Positions 43,894-55,889 of a DNA stretch of 64,000 nt are shown one piece after another. Each line of letters starts with the position of its first letter. The stretch's first letter is position 1. A model generated the notes under the pieces. The model made no database searches. It saw only the letters and a program-made list of their open reading frames with translations, and was not told where the DNA came from. Source of the stretch: Isoetes taiwanensis (taxonomy: Eukaryota; Streptophyta; Lycopodiopsida; Isoetales; Isoetaceae); NCBI GenBank assembly GCA_021234155.1, contig JAJEKV010000067.1, positions 1,920,755 to 1,984,754 on the forward strand. The letters run 5' to 3'. The position numbers and the translations under genes were made by a program.

Positions 43894-44238
43894 TTGGGCG
43901 GGCTATTCCTTTGCTACGAAGCTCTTGGCTATGGCGAGCATGGTCCAGACCATGGCCCAGAGTCTGATCCTTCCTCAGACTCGCGTACAGAGACAGATGT
44001 GGGTTCTGAAAACCCCGGGTCGGATCAGGATTCTGGAGCTGAATCCTCTGGACAAGAAGAGGAGTCGTATTTGCCATCAGCGAAGGAAGCAGCCGCTGCC
44101 CTCAGAGACCTCAAGAATTTCTCAACTCCGGAGAAGGGGCCACAGAAAACAATAATGCATCCTGCATCGGCGGAAACGATGAAAAGGGCAAAGGCTGGCT
44201 GGACCGGGAAGCGGGGAGCCGCTCCCACCGAAGGTTGA
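43894..44238 (+). CDS. Acidic uncharacterised frame
   Basis: A 114-residue frame with a Ser/Asp/Glu-rich middle (SDPSSDSRTETD, SDQDSGAESSGQEEES) followed by KEAAAALRDLKNFSTPEKG. It might be a piece of a disordered nuclear protein or a gag-like fragment. No family recognised. Confidence 0.25.
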   Translation: MGGLFLCYEALGYGEHGPDHGPESDPSSDSRTETDVGSENPGSDQDSGAESSGQEEESYLPSAKEAAAALRDLKNFSTPEKGPQKTIMHPASAETMKRAKAGWTGKRGAAPTEG

Positions 44239-44249
44239 TGCCTTGCATT

Positions 44250-45580
44250 TTGAGGAGGATTCGAAATAGATGATGAGGCTGGGGGGGGAGGTACTATTAC
44301 TCCAAGAAGAAAAGCAAGCATTCTTGCTGTTCGGTGGTTGTGCTTGGTCATCACAAAGGAGAGGCGACTCGAACATCTTGAACAGGCCATGGACGGCATG
44401 TTCCCAAAAGGATGCGCCCAAAAGGTAGAAGAATGGTGCGAGCCCAAAGCGAAGAGAAGACCGGGCCGTGACCAGAGCGGTGACATAGGGTGAAAGCATG
44501 TTGTAGTGGAACAAAAGCGTGCATTTTAGCTTCCCATTTTTGGGTGCTAAGTGTGGTGGGAACTACGAATTTGTAGTGGGAGAGGGAGTTATTTTTCAAA
44601 AATACACATGATTACTTATTCAAAATTTTATCCTTTTCGGTCTTATTAGGGCTTATTCGGCCAATGTACACGATCATTTTTCCCTCAAAACTTCGATCCG
44701 CTCCCTTAATCCGGCAAGACCATTTCTGATTTCAATTTTCATTTTCCCTCAAAAACTCGATCACGCTCCCTTAATCCCAAGACCATTTTGATTTCTGGCA
44801 AGAAGATCGATCCGCGAAATGGCTCGATCATACCGGACTTGAATGCCACCGGGATACACCTACAAGGAAATGGGGCAAGAAAAGCATTACGCCACACAAG
44901 AAGAAATCGAGTCGTTTGGGGACCGAAAGTATTAGGAAAATCCACTTTACAGGTGGGTTGCATTCTAGATTCGGGGATGCCCATGATTCTTTGTTGTTTA
45001 GAATATTGTTTTGTTTCATCATGCAGGTTGAAGAATATGAGCAAGGAGAGGTATAATGAATATATGTGCCTTTAAAAAAAAATCACGTAAAAGGTGAAGT
45101 GTGTGCGGGGAGGCATGGCCTCACGACTATGGTCACATTGCGTATTACCTTCACACAAAAAGGAAAAGAAATAAATTGGTTGAGTTTCGGCAACAGTTAA
45201 GAGAAAAAGGGTCCGAAGCCTCCCGTCCCAACGTAAGTGGAAGCATGCAATCATTTCAAATAGTGAGGAAGCGAGCAAGCAACCCGCCCAGATGATGCTT
45301 CCTCTCTTGAAATGACTAGCCACAATTCAAGCCTCCTCAAGCTGTAAGAAGAATCTCGGGAAAAATCGAAAAAATAGGTACTTTTCAGCCCCTTCTTCCG
45401 GAACCACCATATGATGCAATTTAATATTGGAACTGCATTATTTTCCAGCAAGGTCTAGCAAGCTTGAACAATCGGTACACCACTTACTTCTTCATTTGGG
45501 TGTGTTGTAAGTTATGTAGGAAATTTGTCTTTGCTAGTTTCGAGTTGTGGTGGATAATTTCAGTTCACGTGTAGTATGTA
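44250..45580. other. Anonymous sequence
   Basis: Short frames only. A near-duplicated phrase (TTTTCCCTCAAAA with CTCCCTTAATCC) occurs at 44678-44715 and 44741-44780. Confidence 0.35.
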
Positions 45581-46690
45581 GCTCCAAATGTGTTACGGGG
45601 ACAGTCATATGGTGCCGGTTATATGTTAATAATGTAGTTTTATAGCATATGTAGTGTCACATATAGTACCAAACGTGGGTACCTTATCGGGAATAGTGAA
45701 TTGGCTTCCATATGTTTCTATACTTAGTGTCACATGTGATGTTAGATATGGTGATACTTGTGAATGGTGGATTATGCGCCATATGTGGTGCCAAGCTGCT
45801 TTGCGGCTAAATATTGCACCACCTTATCCGCCACATATGGGGTGGTGGATGCGCGGATGTGGTGCCTCCCCGTGCATTGTGGTGCTACATGTGGTGTCCC
45901 CAATGTGGCACCACTATGGATCCATTTTTACCACATGTGGTGTCTTTGACGCCATTTGTGGTCTTGGTAATGGATTGCCATATGTGGTGCCTTGGGTGCA
46001 TTGTGGTGCCATATGCGATTGTGGCATGTGGCACGGTTGGTGCCATGCCACACCACATGTGGTGAATATGGCGCCATTTGTGGTGCAAAGTTTGTCATGA
46101 TGGAATTTATGGTGTGTAAAGTNNNNTTACGTATTGCTCCAAATGTGTTACGTGACGGGCCATATGGTGCCGCTATATGTTAATAATGTAGTTTATAGCA
46201 TATGTAGTGTCACATATAGTACCAAACGTGGTACCTTATCTGAATAGTGAATTGGCTTCCATATGTTTCTATACTTAGTGTCATATGTGATGTTAGATAT
46301 GGTGATACTTGTGAATGGTGGATTGTCTGCCATATGTGGTGCCAACCATTGTGCTTAAATATTGCACCACGCCATCCGCCACATATGGGGTGGTGGATGC
46401 CCGCCGGATGGTGCCTTCGTGCATTGTGGTGCCACATGTGGTAAATGACGTGGCACCACTATGGATCCATTTTGCACCACATGTGGTGTCTTTGACGCCA
46501 TTTGTGGTGCGTGGAAGTAATGGATTGCCATATGTGGTGCCTTGGGTGCATTAGAAGGATATGTGGGCATGTGGCACCAGCTTGCGCACATGCCACACCA
46601 CATGTGGTGAATATGACGCCATTTGTGGTGCAAAGTTTGTCATGATGGAATTTATGGTGTGTAAAGTGGTGCCTGTTGTGTCATGTGGTA
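45581..46690. repeat. Tandem duplication of an about 555-bp unit, with assembly gap
   Basis: GCTCCAAATGTGTTACG at 45581 recurs at 46136, and the two copies stay colinear to about 46640. Both are rich in CATATGTGGTGCC. Four Ns lie at 46123-46126 near the junction. The copies differ mainly by small indels in G/C runs. Confidence 0.85.
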
Positions 46691-46910
46691 CTAACCTTGG
46701 ATTACTTTCCAGATGAATTCAACAGGACACTGGGAGAATGGATCAACTCTACAAGATCAGAAGTGATTCAGTGTAAGGCAAGGTTGCAAACTTGTGATCA
46801 AAGCTTGCAGGTGCTACAAATGAAGGTTCAAAGAACTTGAGTTCCGCATCGAGAAGATGAATAAAGATTTAAAAATGGGAAGGAATGATTAAGGATAAAC
46901 CAAGTCGCAA

Positions 46911-47300
46911 GTGCATTTTGGATTCTGCTATATGCCAAGATACGAGGTCGAAATGAAGGAACTATTACGTAACCTGAGCGCACAAAAATCGAGGGAGCTT
47001 AATCTGGCCACAGCCGTGGAAGGCACAATAACAAAGATTGAAAGTGCCGAACCAAGGTTAGAGAGGTTTCGCCTTTGCAAGGACCGCCTTCCTTTATTTG
47101 TCTTGGATCCACTACTTCCGCACCTTGATAAGGCTGAAGATTATGGTAGTGGCTGTCCATTCTCGTGGCAAAGATCCCAAAGGATGGGGAAACCACTACC
47201 AACTTTGATTGTTGAATGCAAATACCAATACCATCTTCCATGTCTCCGCCAAATTTTGAGGTACTTCTTCATAACAAAATTCCTCAAGTGCTTAGTATAA
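46911..47300 (+). pseudogene. Cys-containing frame with coiled-coil lead-in
   Basis: A 129-residue frame preceded by helical, charged sequence from about 46710. It ends with LIVECKYQYHLPC, which recalls the LNCQHEYHIACC end of the transposon-borne frame at 17611-17973. This is a weak hint of a related transposon fragment. Confidence 0.3.
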
Positions 47301-47410
47301 TTGTATTCTCATTGACAAATTTATGCTCACTTTGCGTGATTTGTAATCAATGCATTGAGAATTGCTGTCATGAATTTTCTACAAAGATGGGTACAAGCCT
47401 TAGGTGTGAG

Positions 47411-48400
47411 TAGGGAGGATCAAAAGCAACTTCAAGCTACCGAGGCACTTACAGTGAGCACTTATAGGTAGCTCGAAAAGAGAGTAAGCCCTGCTTAGTC
47501 TCCTTCGTTTTGATCGTATCTAATTTGCCCCTAGGGATGACACATCGCTCACTGTGGCTAATTAGATACCTCAAGAAAACTCGAAAGGGAGTAAGCCCAC
47601 ATAAAACAAGATCCTCGGTTGGCTTAGTCTCTTTTGCTTCTCCTATTTTAGGTATCTAAAGTGCCCCTCGATGAGATCGCCGCCATTTTAGGGGACACTT
47701 TAGATATATAAAAACAGAACATCGTGAAAGAGAGTAAAAAGTCCGAACTTAGTTAAAAAAACCAAAGCATAGTTACAATCAATTGTGATTCAATTCCGTG
47801 TTTGCGGAGCATGGTGCCGCTTACTAATTCAGTCTAATCGCTCATACCGGTGGCAATGACTATGTGAGTCCATCTAGCACACCAAAAGGGAATTATTTTC
47901 TACCCTCAAAGGTAACCAAGTCTTGTTTGATGCAATTGGGATATGTAGCTTACTTCTTCATCCCTACTTTGTAGATATAGATGTACAATGTGGTCGCTAG
48001 GGGACAAGACACTCGCACCCCCTTCGAAAAGCATTAGACACGATAGAAACTCCTGCAAATCGTAAGATGCATCAAAGTTACAGAAGCTCGGACAAATCGC
48101 GATGTCAACAAATCAAGAGGGTGCATCAAGTCAAGCTCCGCAGGTGTGCAATCGACAAGAATCGCCGCATCAACGATGCATTAAGTCATGCTCCACACCA
48201 ATCGCCAAATCGCCAGATGCATCAGTTATGATCCCGAACAAATCGCTTCGCGGAATGTAAGTCACAAGGTAACTTCCAACCTTTTGTGCCCGGTTTCTTT
48301 AATTTGACCCATATAGTTACCGACCATAAATTTTTGCAACCGGAAGTGTCTCGTAGAAAAAGCAAGAGCGTAATTCCAAGCAAAAGACACCTCCAAGACA
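47411..48400. other. Anonymous sequence with degenerate repeats
   Basis: AACTCGAAAGGGAGTAAGCCC-like phrases recur at about 47473 and 47578. GATGCATCA and AAATCG phrases recur through 48060-48240. No gene. Confidence 0.4.
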
Positions 48401-48407
48401 TTCCGAA

Positions 48408-48500
48408 GCGTAAGTTTCCATCCCCGCATCTAATAGATGCCGGGCGTAAGTTTCCAGCCCCGCACCAAGAAATGCCGGCGAAGTTTCCAGCCCGCACCAA
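48408..48500. repeat. About 35-bp minisatellite, 2-3 copies
   Basis: GCGTAAGTTTCCATCCCCGC, GCGTAAGTTTCCAGCCCCGC and a shorter GAAGTTTCCAGCCCGC. Confidence 0.65.
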
Positions 48501-48739
48501 CTCGTCCCATGCGTAAGACTACAAGGTTAAGCCCAATCCCGCTTTGTTTTTTACTACAATGGAGTTCTGGGTAGAAGCTATGACAAGAGTGAGTCCATAC
48601 CCACTCGCCAAAGAAGATGATGTTAAGTTGATCACACTTAACGTAAACCAAGTGGGTAGTAACTAGACCAGTCGGGCCGAAGTTCATAGATTGGTGCGCA
48701 ATTTTCATATAGCACTTTTGTCCCAATACAGCTCAAAAC

Positions 48740-49103
48740 TTGAGAGTCATAGTTAAGGGAGCATTGATGAAACACAAGGACAAATTCAAGTTCATATGGA
48801 GTCGATCACCGCATTTCAACACAAATTTATTTAACAAAGAAAAGCCAATTTTTTTGAAGCACTCAAAAAGGTCTACGCATTTAATTTCCGTGTTTCACAA
48901 AAAGAGAACGTGCTTCTCATTGATGACAGCAGATACAAAGGGGTACCTCAATGCGCCAAACACCATGATCCGGCCCAAACACCGAGCCCCGACAGAGTAG
49001 ATGGCAATTTCCTCATGAATGATCTAAAGGTTTGGCTTCGTGGGTTGTCAAGGCAGGAATGTGCAAAGTTATGTCGAAAAGCAACAAAATGTCAATATGT
49101 TTG
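48740..49103 (+). pseudogene. FCP1/HAD-type phosphatase-like fragment
   Basis: Two overlapping frames. In the second, VLLIDDSRYKG at about 48905 matches the C-terminal Asp-Asp motif of FCP1/SCP-type HAD phosphatases (usual form LLVDDSPYK), followed by a Pro/Asn-rich block. Upstream, KEKPIF and KVYAFNF-like residues fit the preceding part in another frame. The N-terminal DxDxT motif is not seen. A frame change lies near 48860. Likely a decayed gene fragment. Confidence 0.4.
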
Positions 49104-50340
49104 ACACCGAGAGTCAAATTTGTATTAATATGATGAAAAAACATAGAACTAAAGCCTAGAAATAGTATTATTGTGTATATGATGTAACCTCTTGACTTTT
49201 TAATATAAACAAAGTTTTACTTCAATTGTTCATTTCTTGGCTATTTCAATGTTCCTCAAGGTTTTCAATGATCTTCCATTTGTTGAATGTAAACTTACAC
49301 CACCAAAGACAAGGACTCCAGTTGTTAAGAGCGACATCCCACTGTAACACTTGCCACTTGAAGTGTTTAAAGGATGTACAGAGCCTCTTGTGCTTGATCA
49401 AGAGGCAATCGTAATATTGGAGAAAAGTAGGGATTGGTTCAAAGGATGTGGATAGTCCATTTCTTCATGAGGTTAGTAATTTAATATAAACAACTCAGAT
49501 TTGAAGTCTTATGTTGTTTCTAAATCATCTTGTTTTACCGCACCTTGACTTTGGCAGTGTATGCACCACCTCTCGCATCAAGCATGACATGGAACGAGGT
49601 TCCATTTCATGGATCCGCTTATTTACACATTATCGCCGAACGAGCTTGCTTCAAAGGACAAACTGCTGCACCCTCAACTTGCAATTTCGAATGTACCATT
49701 CTCGCCAAAGATGTTATCGCAAGAAGATCGACGTTGTATGTCATTGTAGGTCTTGGAGGTCACCATTAAATGTCACCTGTGTGTACCATTTTGACAAAAT
49801 TTAGAAATGTACAAGGGCTCCGAGCCCTGCCATGAGTTTTGTTGAGGATGCAAACACAAAATCCCAAGCACCATAAAGCTGCGCCACAAGAAAATTACAA
49901 GTTCCCCACTCACCGATTGCCGGGTCGTGGTGGTCCTCCGCTTATATGTGTCTTCGTGAAGAAAGTTGTGGCTGCAGAATGCGAGACTTGGACATACTAT
50001 CCCAATGCAAGGTGAGTTCAGAATTTGAAGGTATTACTCATCCAATGTGAGGCCCGGGATATGTTTGTTGCGGGGGTGTACCAATTTCTAGTTGCGAGTC
50101 GTTGGACACGCTAATGATGATTGATGTTGTGAAGCACGCTTGTCGAGTAATGAAGTCGAGGTTGACGATCAATAGATCTTTACTTGTAATCACATGTTTG
50201 TATTATTGTAACCAAAGAGGTTATTCTTGTAACCTATTCTTTCATTGACACTCTAATGTACATTGTTGTATACTATTGTATACAATAGACTTTTTTCGGG
50301 TGACTGTAGCAACACTCGTGGAGTTCAAATCTCCGTAAGA
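49104..50340. other. Anonymous sequence
   Basis: A frame at 49511-49804 and its shadow at 49530-49769 match nothing I recognise. No clear repeat. Confidence 0.35.
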
Positions 50341-50379
50341 AATTGATGTATTCAAAGATTCATGACAATGTGGTGTTAC

Positions 50380-51110
50380 ATGTCGTGATAGATGTGGTGA
50401 TGCAAATGGTGCATGTGGTGAATCATGTGGTGCATTTGGTGAACCATGTGGTGAATCATGTGGTGAATCGTAGGTGGCATGTTGGAGCTTACGTGGCATG
50501 TTTGACTTTCATTGACCAACATGTTTGGTGATGCAAATGGTGCATGTGGTGAATCATGAGGTGTATTTGGTGAATCATGTGGTGAATCATGTGGTGCATC
50601 GTAGGTGGCATGTTGGAGCTTACGTGGCATGTTTGAGCCACCTTGGCATGTTGGAGCCTAGGTGGCATATTTGAGCCACCTTGGCATGCTTGAGCCTTTA
50701 CATGACCTTTGTTACATGTTTGACTTTCATTGACCAACATGTTTGGTGATGCAAATGGTGCATGTGGTGAATCATGAGGTGCATTTGGTGAATCATGTGG
50801 TGAATCATGTGGTGCATCGTAGGTGGCATGTTGGAGCTTACGTGGCATGTTTGAGCCACCTTGGCATGTTGGAGCCTAGGTGGCATATTTGAGCCACCTT
50901 GGCATGCTTGAGCCTTTACATGACCTTTGTTACATGTTTGACTTTCATTGACCAACATGTTTGGTGATGCAAATGGTGCATGTGGTGAATCATGAGGTGC
51001 ATTTGGTGAATCATGTGGTGAATCATGTGGTGCATCGTTGAGCTTTACGTATAGAATTATGTTTGAGCCACCTTGGCATGTTGGAGGGTGGCATATTGGA
51101 GCTATTCATG
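50380..51110. repeat. 218-bp tandem repeat, about 3 copies
   Basis: GACCAACATGTTTGGTGATG occurs at 50514, 50732 and 50950, an exact 218-bp spacing. Each unit contains an inner short repeat of GTGGTGAATCAT and a GGCATGTTGGAGC / GAGCCACCTTGGCATG section. The His-rich minus-strand frames are artefacts. Confidence 0.92.
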
Positions 51111-51364
51111 AATGGCCAATTCATGATAGATATATATATTTTTTTTATGTTTTTAGAAAATAAAATAATGGTCCTTTCGAGGTTATTATTAGTTGCCTAC
51201 TAAATCTTTTAGGAATAAAGATGCTAATGGTACTAAATCTTAAGGAATAAAGATGCTAATGGTAATGAAATCCTAAAAATCGTAGCTCACGAAATTAATT
51301 TCACGCCAGCCTTTATAGGCTATGGTCGTGAAGGAGAAGCATCGCCCCAATTCCTTCCAACGTA

Positions 51365-51433
51365 TCGTCGGCCGCCGCCGCCGCCTCCCTCCAACCTCCC
51401 TCCCCTCTCCCTCCTCCTCCCCTCCCTCCCTAA
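51365..51433. repeat. GC-rich simple sequence (GCC)n and (CTCCC)n
   Basis: GGCCGCCGCCGCCGCC followed by CTCCCTCC and CTCCTCCTCC runs. Confidence 0.85.
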
Positions 51434-51889
51434 GCCTGAAACCTTTCAATTCCTTTGGCATGTGTGATGGCCAAGTTATGAAATAGGATCTTGGCCAAAT
51501 TACCATTTGCCGGAGCCCGAACCCGAGAGCCCAAGCATCTCGAGAGCCCCGAGTTCGAGAGCTGAGTTCATTCCACCTCTTTCCGAAAGCTCAAGATCTT
51601 TCGAGCTTTCTTAAAGAGGTGGAATCCTCCCTAATTTCGATTCCTTCCGATGAAGCTTCTTCCGATGATCAATTTGATTCCCAAGATTCTCGATAACTAA
51701 TCGAAATAAGACCGCAGACCAAGAAGAAGAAGAAGAGGTAGAAGACCTAAGAAGAACATGAAGTTTTTTTGAACTCCAAAATGTTCTACAGAGTAAGTAG
51801 CATGCATGCATTAAATTTTTGCTTTTTTTTATGTATTCTAAACTAATTTTCTTCACTTTTTCTTACGATGAAGCTTGAAGTCCCTACTG

Positions 51890-52345
51890 TAAGCACCTTT
51901 TTTTTTTTTTTTGATCAAGTTAGTCTACGTGCCTTTTGTGCCTTTGTATTTTTTTTTTTGAAAAAAGATGGTATATAGGCCTTAGTGATTCATTTGATCT
52001 CACCCCCTTTGTGAACTCACCCCTTGTGATACAGCCTTAGTGCCTCTTTTGTAATATATGATGGCCTTAGTGCCTTTTTGAATATATGATGGCCTTGTGC
52101 CTTTTTGAACCTTGTGTAAATTTCTAATTCAAGTATTCGCATCTTCTGCTTTTAACATATGATGGCCTTGTGTCGACCAGAATCCGTGCCTTGTGCCTTT
52201 TGTTTAATCGAGAAAATAGTTTATAATGGCTTTGTGTCTTGTGTAAATTTGTGCCTTGTGTAAATTTCTAATTGCTTTTACCACAGCCCTGCTTTAAAAA
52301 ACAGATACCACAGCCTTAGTGCCTTTCTTTGATCTCACCCATATG
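51890..52345. repeat. Degenerate GATGGCCTTGTGCC minisatellite
   Basis: GCCTTAGTGCCTTTTTG, ATATATGATGGCCTTGTGCC and GTGTAAATTTCTAATT recur at irregular 30-60-bp spacing, interspersed with T runs. Confidence 0.65.
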
Positions 52346-53759
52346 TCTAATGTGCCTTAAGTTTAAGTTTAATTCAGCTTTAATCCAAGCTTATACTTTG
52401 AATTCATTCAACATTCAAGTACAAATTTCTCAGAATCAAGCATAAAAAATGAGAATGCAAAATGTAAACTTTTTATATTCATAAAAGTTTCTATACAAGA
52501 CTTTTACACAATTGCCACAAAGAAGTGGATTTTCCTAATACTTTCATATCAATTCGTGGACCTAATTTGGGATCCATATATTGTTGTCACCAAAATCACC
52601 AAGATACTATCAGAATCTGAGAGCCATTCCATTTTCCTCGACCGGTCAAAAATGGTCAATGCCCCTTATTATGGTGAAACTGGTGGGTGAAAGCCGGTGA
52701 AAACCGTGGTGAAGTGTGGTGATGCAAACGTTGTTTTTATATTTCAAAGGGAGAAAAATACATATGGAAATCTACCATACCCTAGAGAATAGTTCATACT
52801 TTATGAAATGAAGTATGCAGAAAAATCGTGGAAAACTATAACCCCGAAGCTTCTAGTATTATCAAAATGCATTAGAGATGACATACGCTATCGGGCCTCA
52901 ATCGATCCTCGCATTGTGAGATCTGAACTCTTCTTCTTCCAAGTACGCTCAAGACTTCATCAAGTGTTTCGCTGAATAGTTGGTGTAATCCAAAGAACAC
53001 TAAAACATGAGCTTCGCTTTTCTCGCCCCCACTTATGATACGCATTCATAAAGTATTGTCTCAGTTGTTGTGTCTCCATGCATCCGCCTGCCGAAAGCAC
53101 TTTTTAATGGCTGAAGCATGGATCATTTCCTCGCTTTAGTTGGATGAACATATCCGCTTCCTCAAGCCCGGGAGAGCCGAGAACTCATCCTCGTAATCAT
53201 ACACCACCCCCGTAACCCCGCTTACCCGCACCAGCCCGTAAGTCTCCCCGACCGATCCGTAAACAACATCATCTTTGTAAAACAACATCTACTACAAAGA
53301 AAGGCAACCGCCTATCACCGCCTTGGCTTCTAATTCTTTAAGCCCATCAGAATTAACCTATGTTTTAAGCCTAGAATACCTCTAATTCATGGGTCCTCCG
53401 CCCTCTAATATCCGCCTGCCCCGGGTTTATTTGCTCCAAGATAGGTCCTACCGTATGTGACCGCATTTGAACTGTGAAATTGTTTGTGCTCGTGTTCTCC
53501 TTCTCTCGCTTTTCTTCCGCCATAGCCGGATTGTGATAAGCCAATGTCCGCATGCAAAACTAGATTTATGGTTTTCCCCAATGCTTCCCTCGCAAACCCG
53601 CCTTTTGAATGATTGACCTTGCATTTGATGTGACAGATTTCCAATGATTCTCCGTCCCATTCTCATCCATCCTTAATGTAATTTTTCTTTTGTGTCACTT
53701 TCACCCCGCCAATTAAACAAAGGAGATTTCTATTAAACATAGCATATATTATGCATATT
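52346..53759. other. Anonymous sequence
   Basis: Minus-strand frames near 53371-53666 overlap in all three frames (for example MRTLAYHNPAMAEEKREKEN). They could be a damaged coding fragment, but no family is recognised. Confidence 0.3.
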
Positions 53760-54245
53760 CATCTTACACCTCGCTATTCACCACACTAGGCACCACATAG
53801 AATATATTACAAAGATTTATTTTACACCATATTTTTAACCACACTAGGCACCACACTAGGCACCACACTAGACACCACACCATGTTATTCACCACACTAG
53901 GGACCACATAGCATATATTACAAAGATTTATTTTACACCATGTTATTCACCACACTAGGCACCACAAAGCGATATTTTAGAGCATTTATTTTACACCATA
54001 TTTTTCACCACACTAGGCACCACATAGCATATATTACAAAGATGTATTTTACACCATGTTATTCACCACACTAGGCACCACAAAGCATATATTGACAAAG
54101 ATTTATTTCACACCACGTGCCTCACCACACTAGGCAGCACACATATCATATATCACAAAGATTAATAGGCACCACACACCACAAGCAATCACTAACCACA
54201 AAGAACCACATATCACAAGCAATCACTAAACCACATACCACATTA
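53760..54245. repeat. About 62-bp minisatellite with CACCACACTAGGCACCACA core
   Basis: Repeated TTATTCACCACACTAGG with CATATATTACAAAG and ATTTATTTTACACC, at least five times. The first copies carry an inner amplification of CTAGGCACCACA. Confidence 0.88.
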
Positions 54246-54792
54246 ACAATAAAAATGTGGTGAAGATGAAGAAATGAAATAACCTGCGGATTCTTCCGGA
54301 TAGTGAGTGGCATGATCCTCTCTTACATTTCGCTCCAATCTTCCTAACTTAACATCCTTTGCATTTGAGAGACCCTACTTTTTTCGGGTCCAAAATTGCT
54401 TTTCACAAGTTCTATGACCTGCTCTTTCTAACTCTTTTGTACAAAACCCATTTCCCTTTTGCAATCTATCTCTTCCCTCTTCAATTTTGCTTTGGTAAGA
54501 TTCCTAGGATGAACACCCAACAGTTTACCAAAACCCCGAAAGCACCGACAGATTAGCACTTTTCGGTATTAATGCTTCCTCTTACGGGCCATAGCAAGGC
54601 AACTACTCTTGGTCGCTAAACCTGCCATTGATGTTAGACTTCTTCACAAGTTGAATGGAAGCCCCCGAGGTTGTCGACCACAATGCTCTTGGCTTGCAAA
54701 TCTTTCTTTTCAAGTACGCTGTCCATTGTGTCATCCTCGCAGATAATCTAGTAAAACCTCTTTTCTTATCGTTAGACAAGCCTTTAGTGGTG

Positions 54793-55191
54793 CTATGAAA
54801 TGAAGATAACAATTTTAATACCATCCGCCACCATCCGACCGGTAGAGGCCGCTCGTGGATCCTCCTCTCGCAAGGTAATTTTTGCTAATTCTTCTTTAGC
54901 TTCCCTTTGTCTTTTCCTTTGGCGCCCTTTTATGATCCCGCTCTTGTTCGAGTTCTCTTTCTTTCCCGGGGCATTTGCTTCCAAATTAAATGATTGAAGG
55001 TATGAACCGGATTGATCCACAACCGGATTAAGCGCCATAGCCGTGGTGCTTCGTGAAAGGCGCCGGTGGGTCGTGGGTTTAGAAATCGGTTCGGTGGAGA
55101 TTGGAATGGGACGGTGGTGAGGAAATTGAATGGGACGGTGGCGAGGAATCGGGGTTGTTGCGCTCAGAAATGATTGAATCCGGCAAGACAT
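54793..55191 (-). CDS. Uncharacterised basic protein frame
   Basis: Minus-strand 132-residue frame: His/Pro-rich start, then GSYLQSFNLEANAPGKK and a strongly basic KGRQRKRQREAKEELAK stretch. It could be a plant nuclear protein fragment. No domain recognised. Confidence 0.25.
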   Translation of the reverse strand: MSCRIQSFLSATTPIPRHRPIQFPHHRPIPISTEPISKPTTHRRLSRSTTAMALNPVVDQSGSYLQSFNLEANAPGKKENSNKSGIIKGRQRKRQREAKEELAKITLREEDPRAASTGRMVADGIKIVIFIS

Positions 55192-55376
55192 GCACTAGGC
55201 GCCAAACAAACATTTAAAATCGCACCACAAATTTGATATCTCCCACCACATTTTTAGGAGGACAGGGGGGACACCCAGGGTGTTCCACTACAACATGCTT
55301 TCACCCGTAAAAATATAGGATTGATGCTCAATACAGGTGGAGGTTCAATCGAAAAAGATTTCTAAAGAGGTCGAAG

Positions 55377-55804
55377 GTGGATGCGCTTCTGATAGGAGCT
55401 CAACTGGTGGAAAACATGGCTGACGGGTCAGAGAAAGAGGCAGCCATTCAGAGATATGCACAGGAGTATGTCGAGAGAAGGGCGCTGGAGTGGGACAGGG
55501 ATAAGAAAAAAAAATGGCCCTGTATAAGAAAAACATTAAAGATACATACAATATTGATTATCAATCGGACAGGGAATGGAATGAGGAGGAATACGACAAG
55601 GAGATAAGGAATTGCATAGATGAGTTACAGGCTGACTTGCTGGGCTGCACTCCAGTAGAGCCGACATCTCCTTCGACACCGCTGACCAAATTGACAGAAG
55701 ATACAGAGAAAATCAGACTGGAAGTATGTATTGATGCTCCTGTGAAGCCAAAGGAAAAGTTCCCAGATTCTGATACGGGGGAGCCCAGCTCCCCAAATCG
55801 GTAA
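55377..55804 (+). pseudogene. Charged frame pair next to the MULE-like gene
   Basis: Frames 55377-55607 and 55514-55804 overlap in different registers. The second has YNIDYQSDREWNEEEYDKEI and a Thr/Pro/Ser-rich end. The codon pattern suggests a real protein with one shift near 55530. It faces the minus-strand transposase fragment and may be the accessory gene of the same element. Confidence 0.35.
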
Positions 55805-55889
55805 ATCCCAATGAATCTTGTCAATCTCGAAGATATTTGAAGCCCCTGCAAGTGCCAGCAGCGCAACACGGACAGTATTAACTCTGAAT

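Noticed and set aside
50242-50958. Minus-strand His-rich frames (repeated HHMIH)
   Set aside because: They follow exactly the 218-bp tandem repeat and its TGGTGAATCATG sub-repeat. There is no independent sign of coding.
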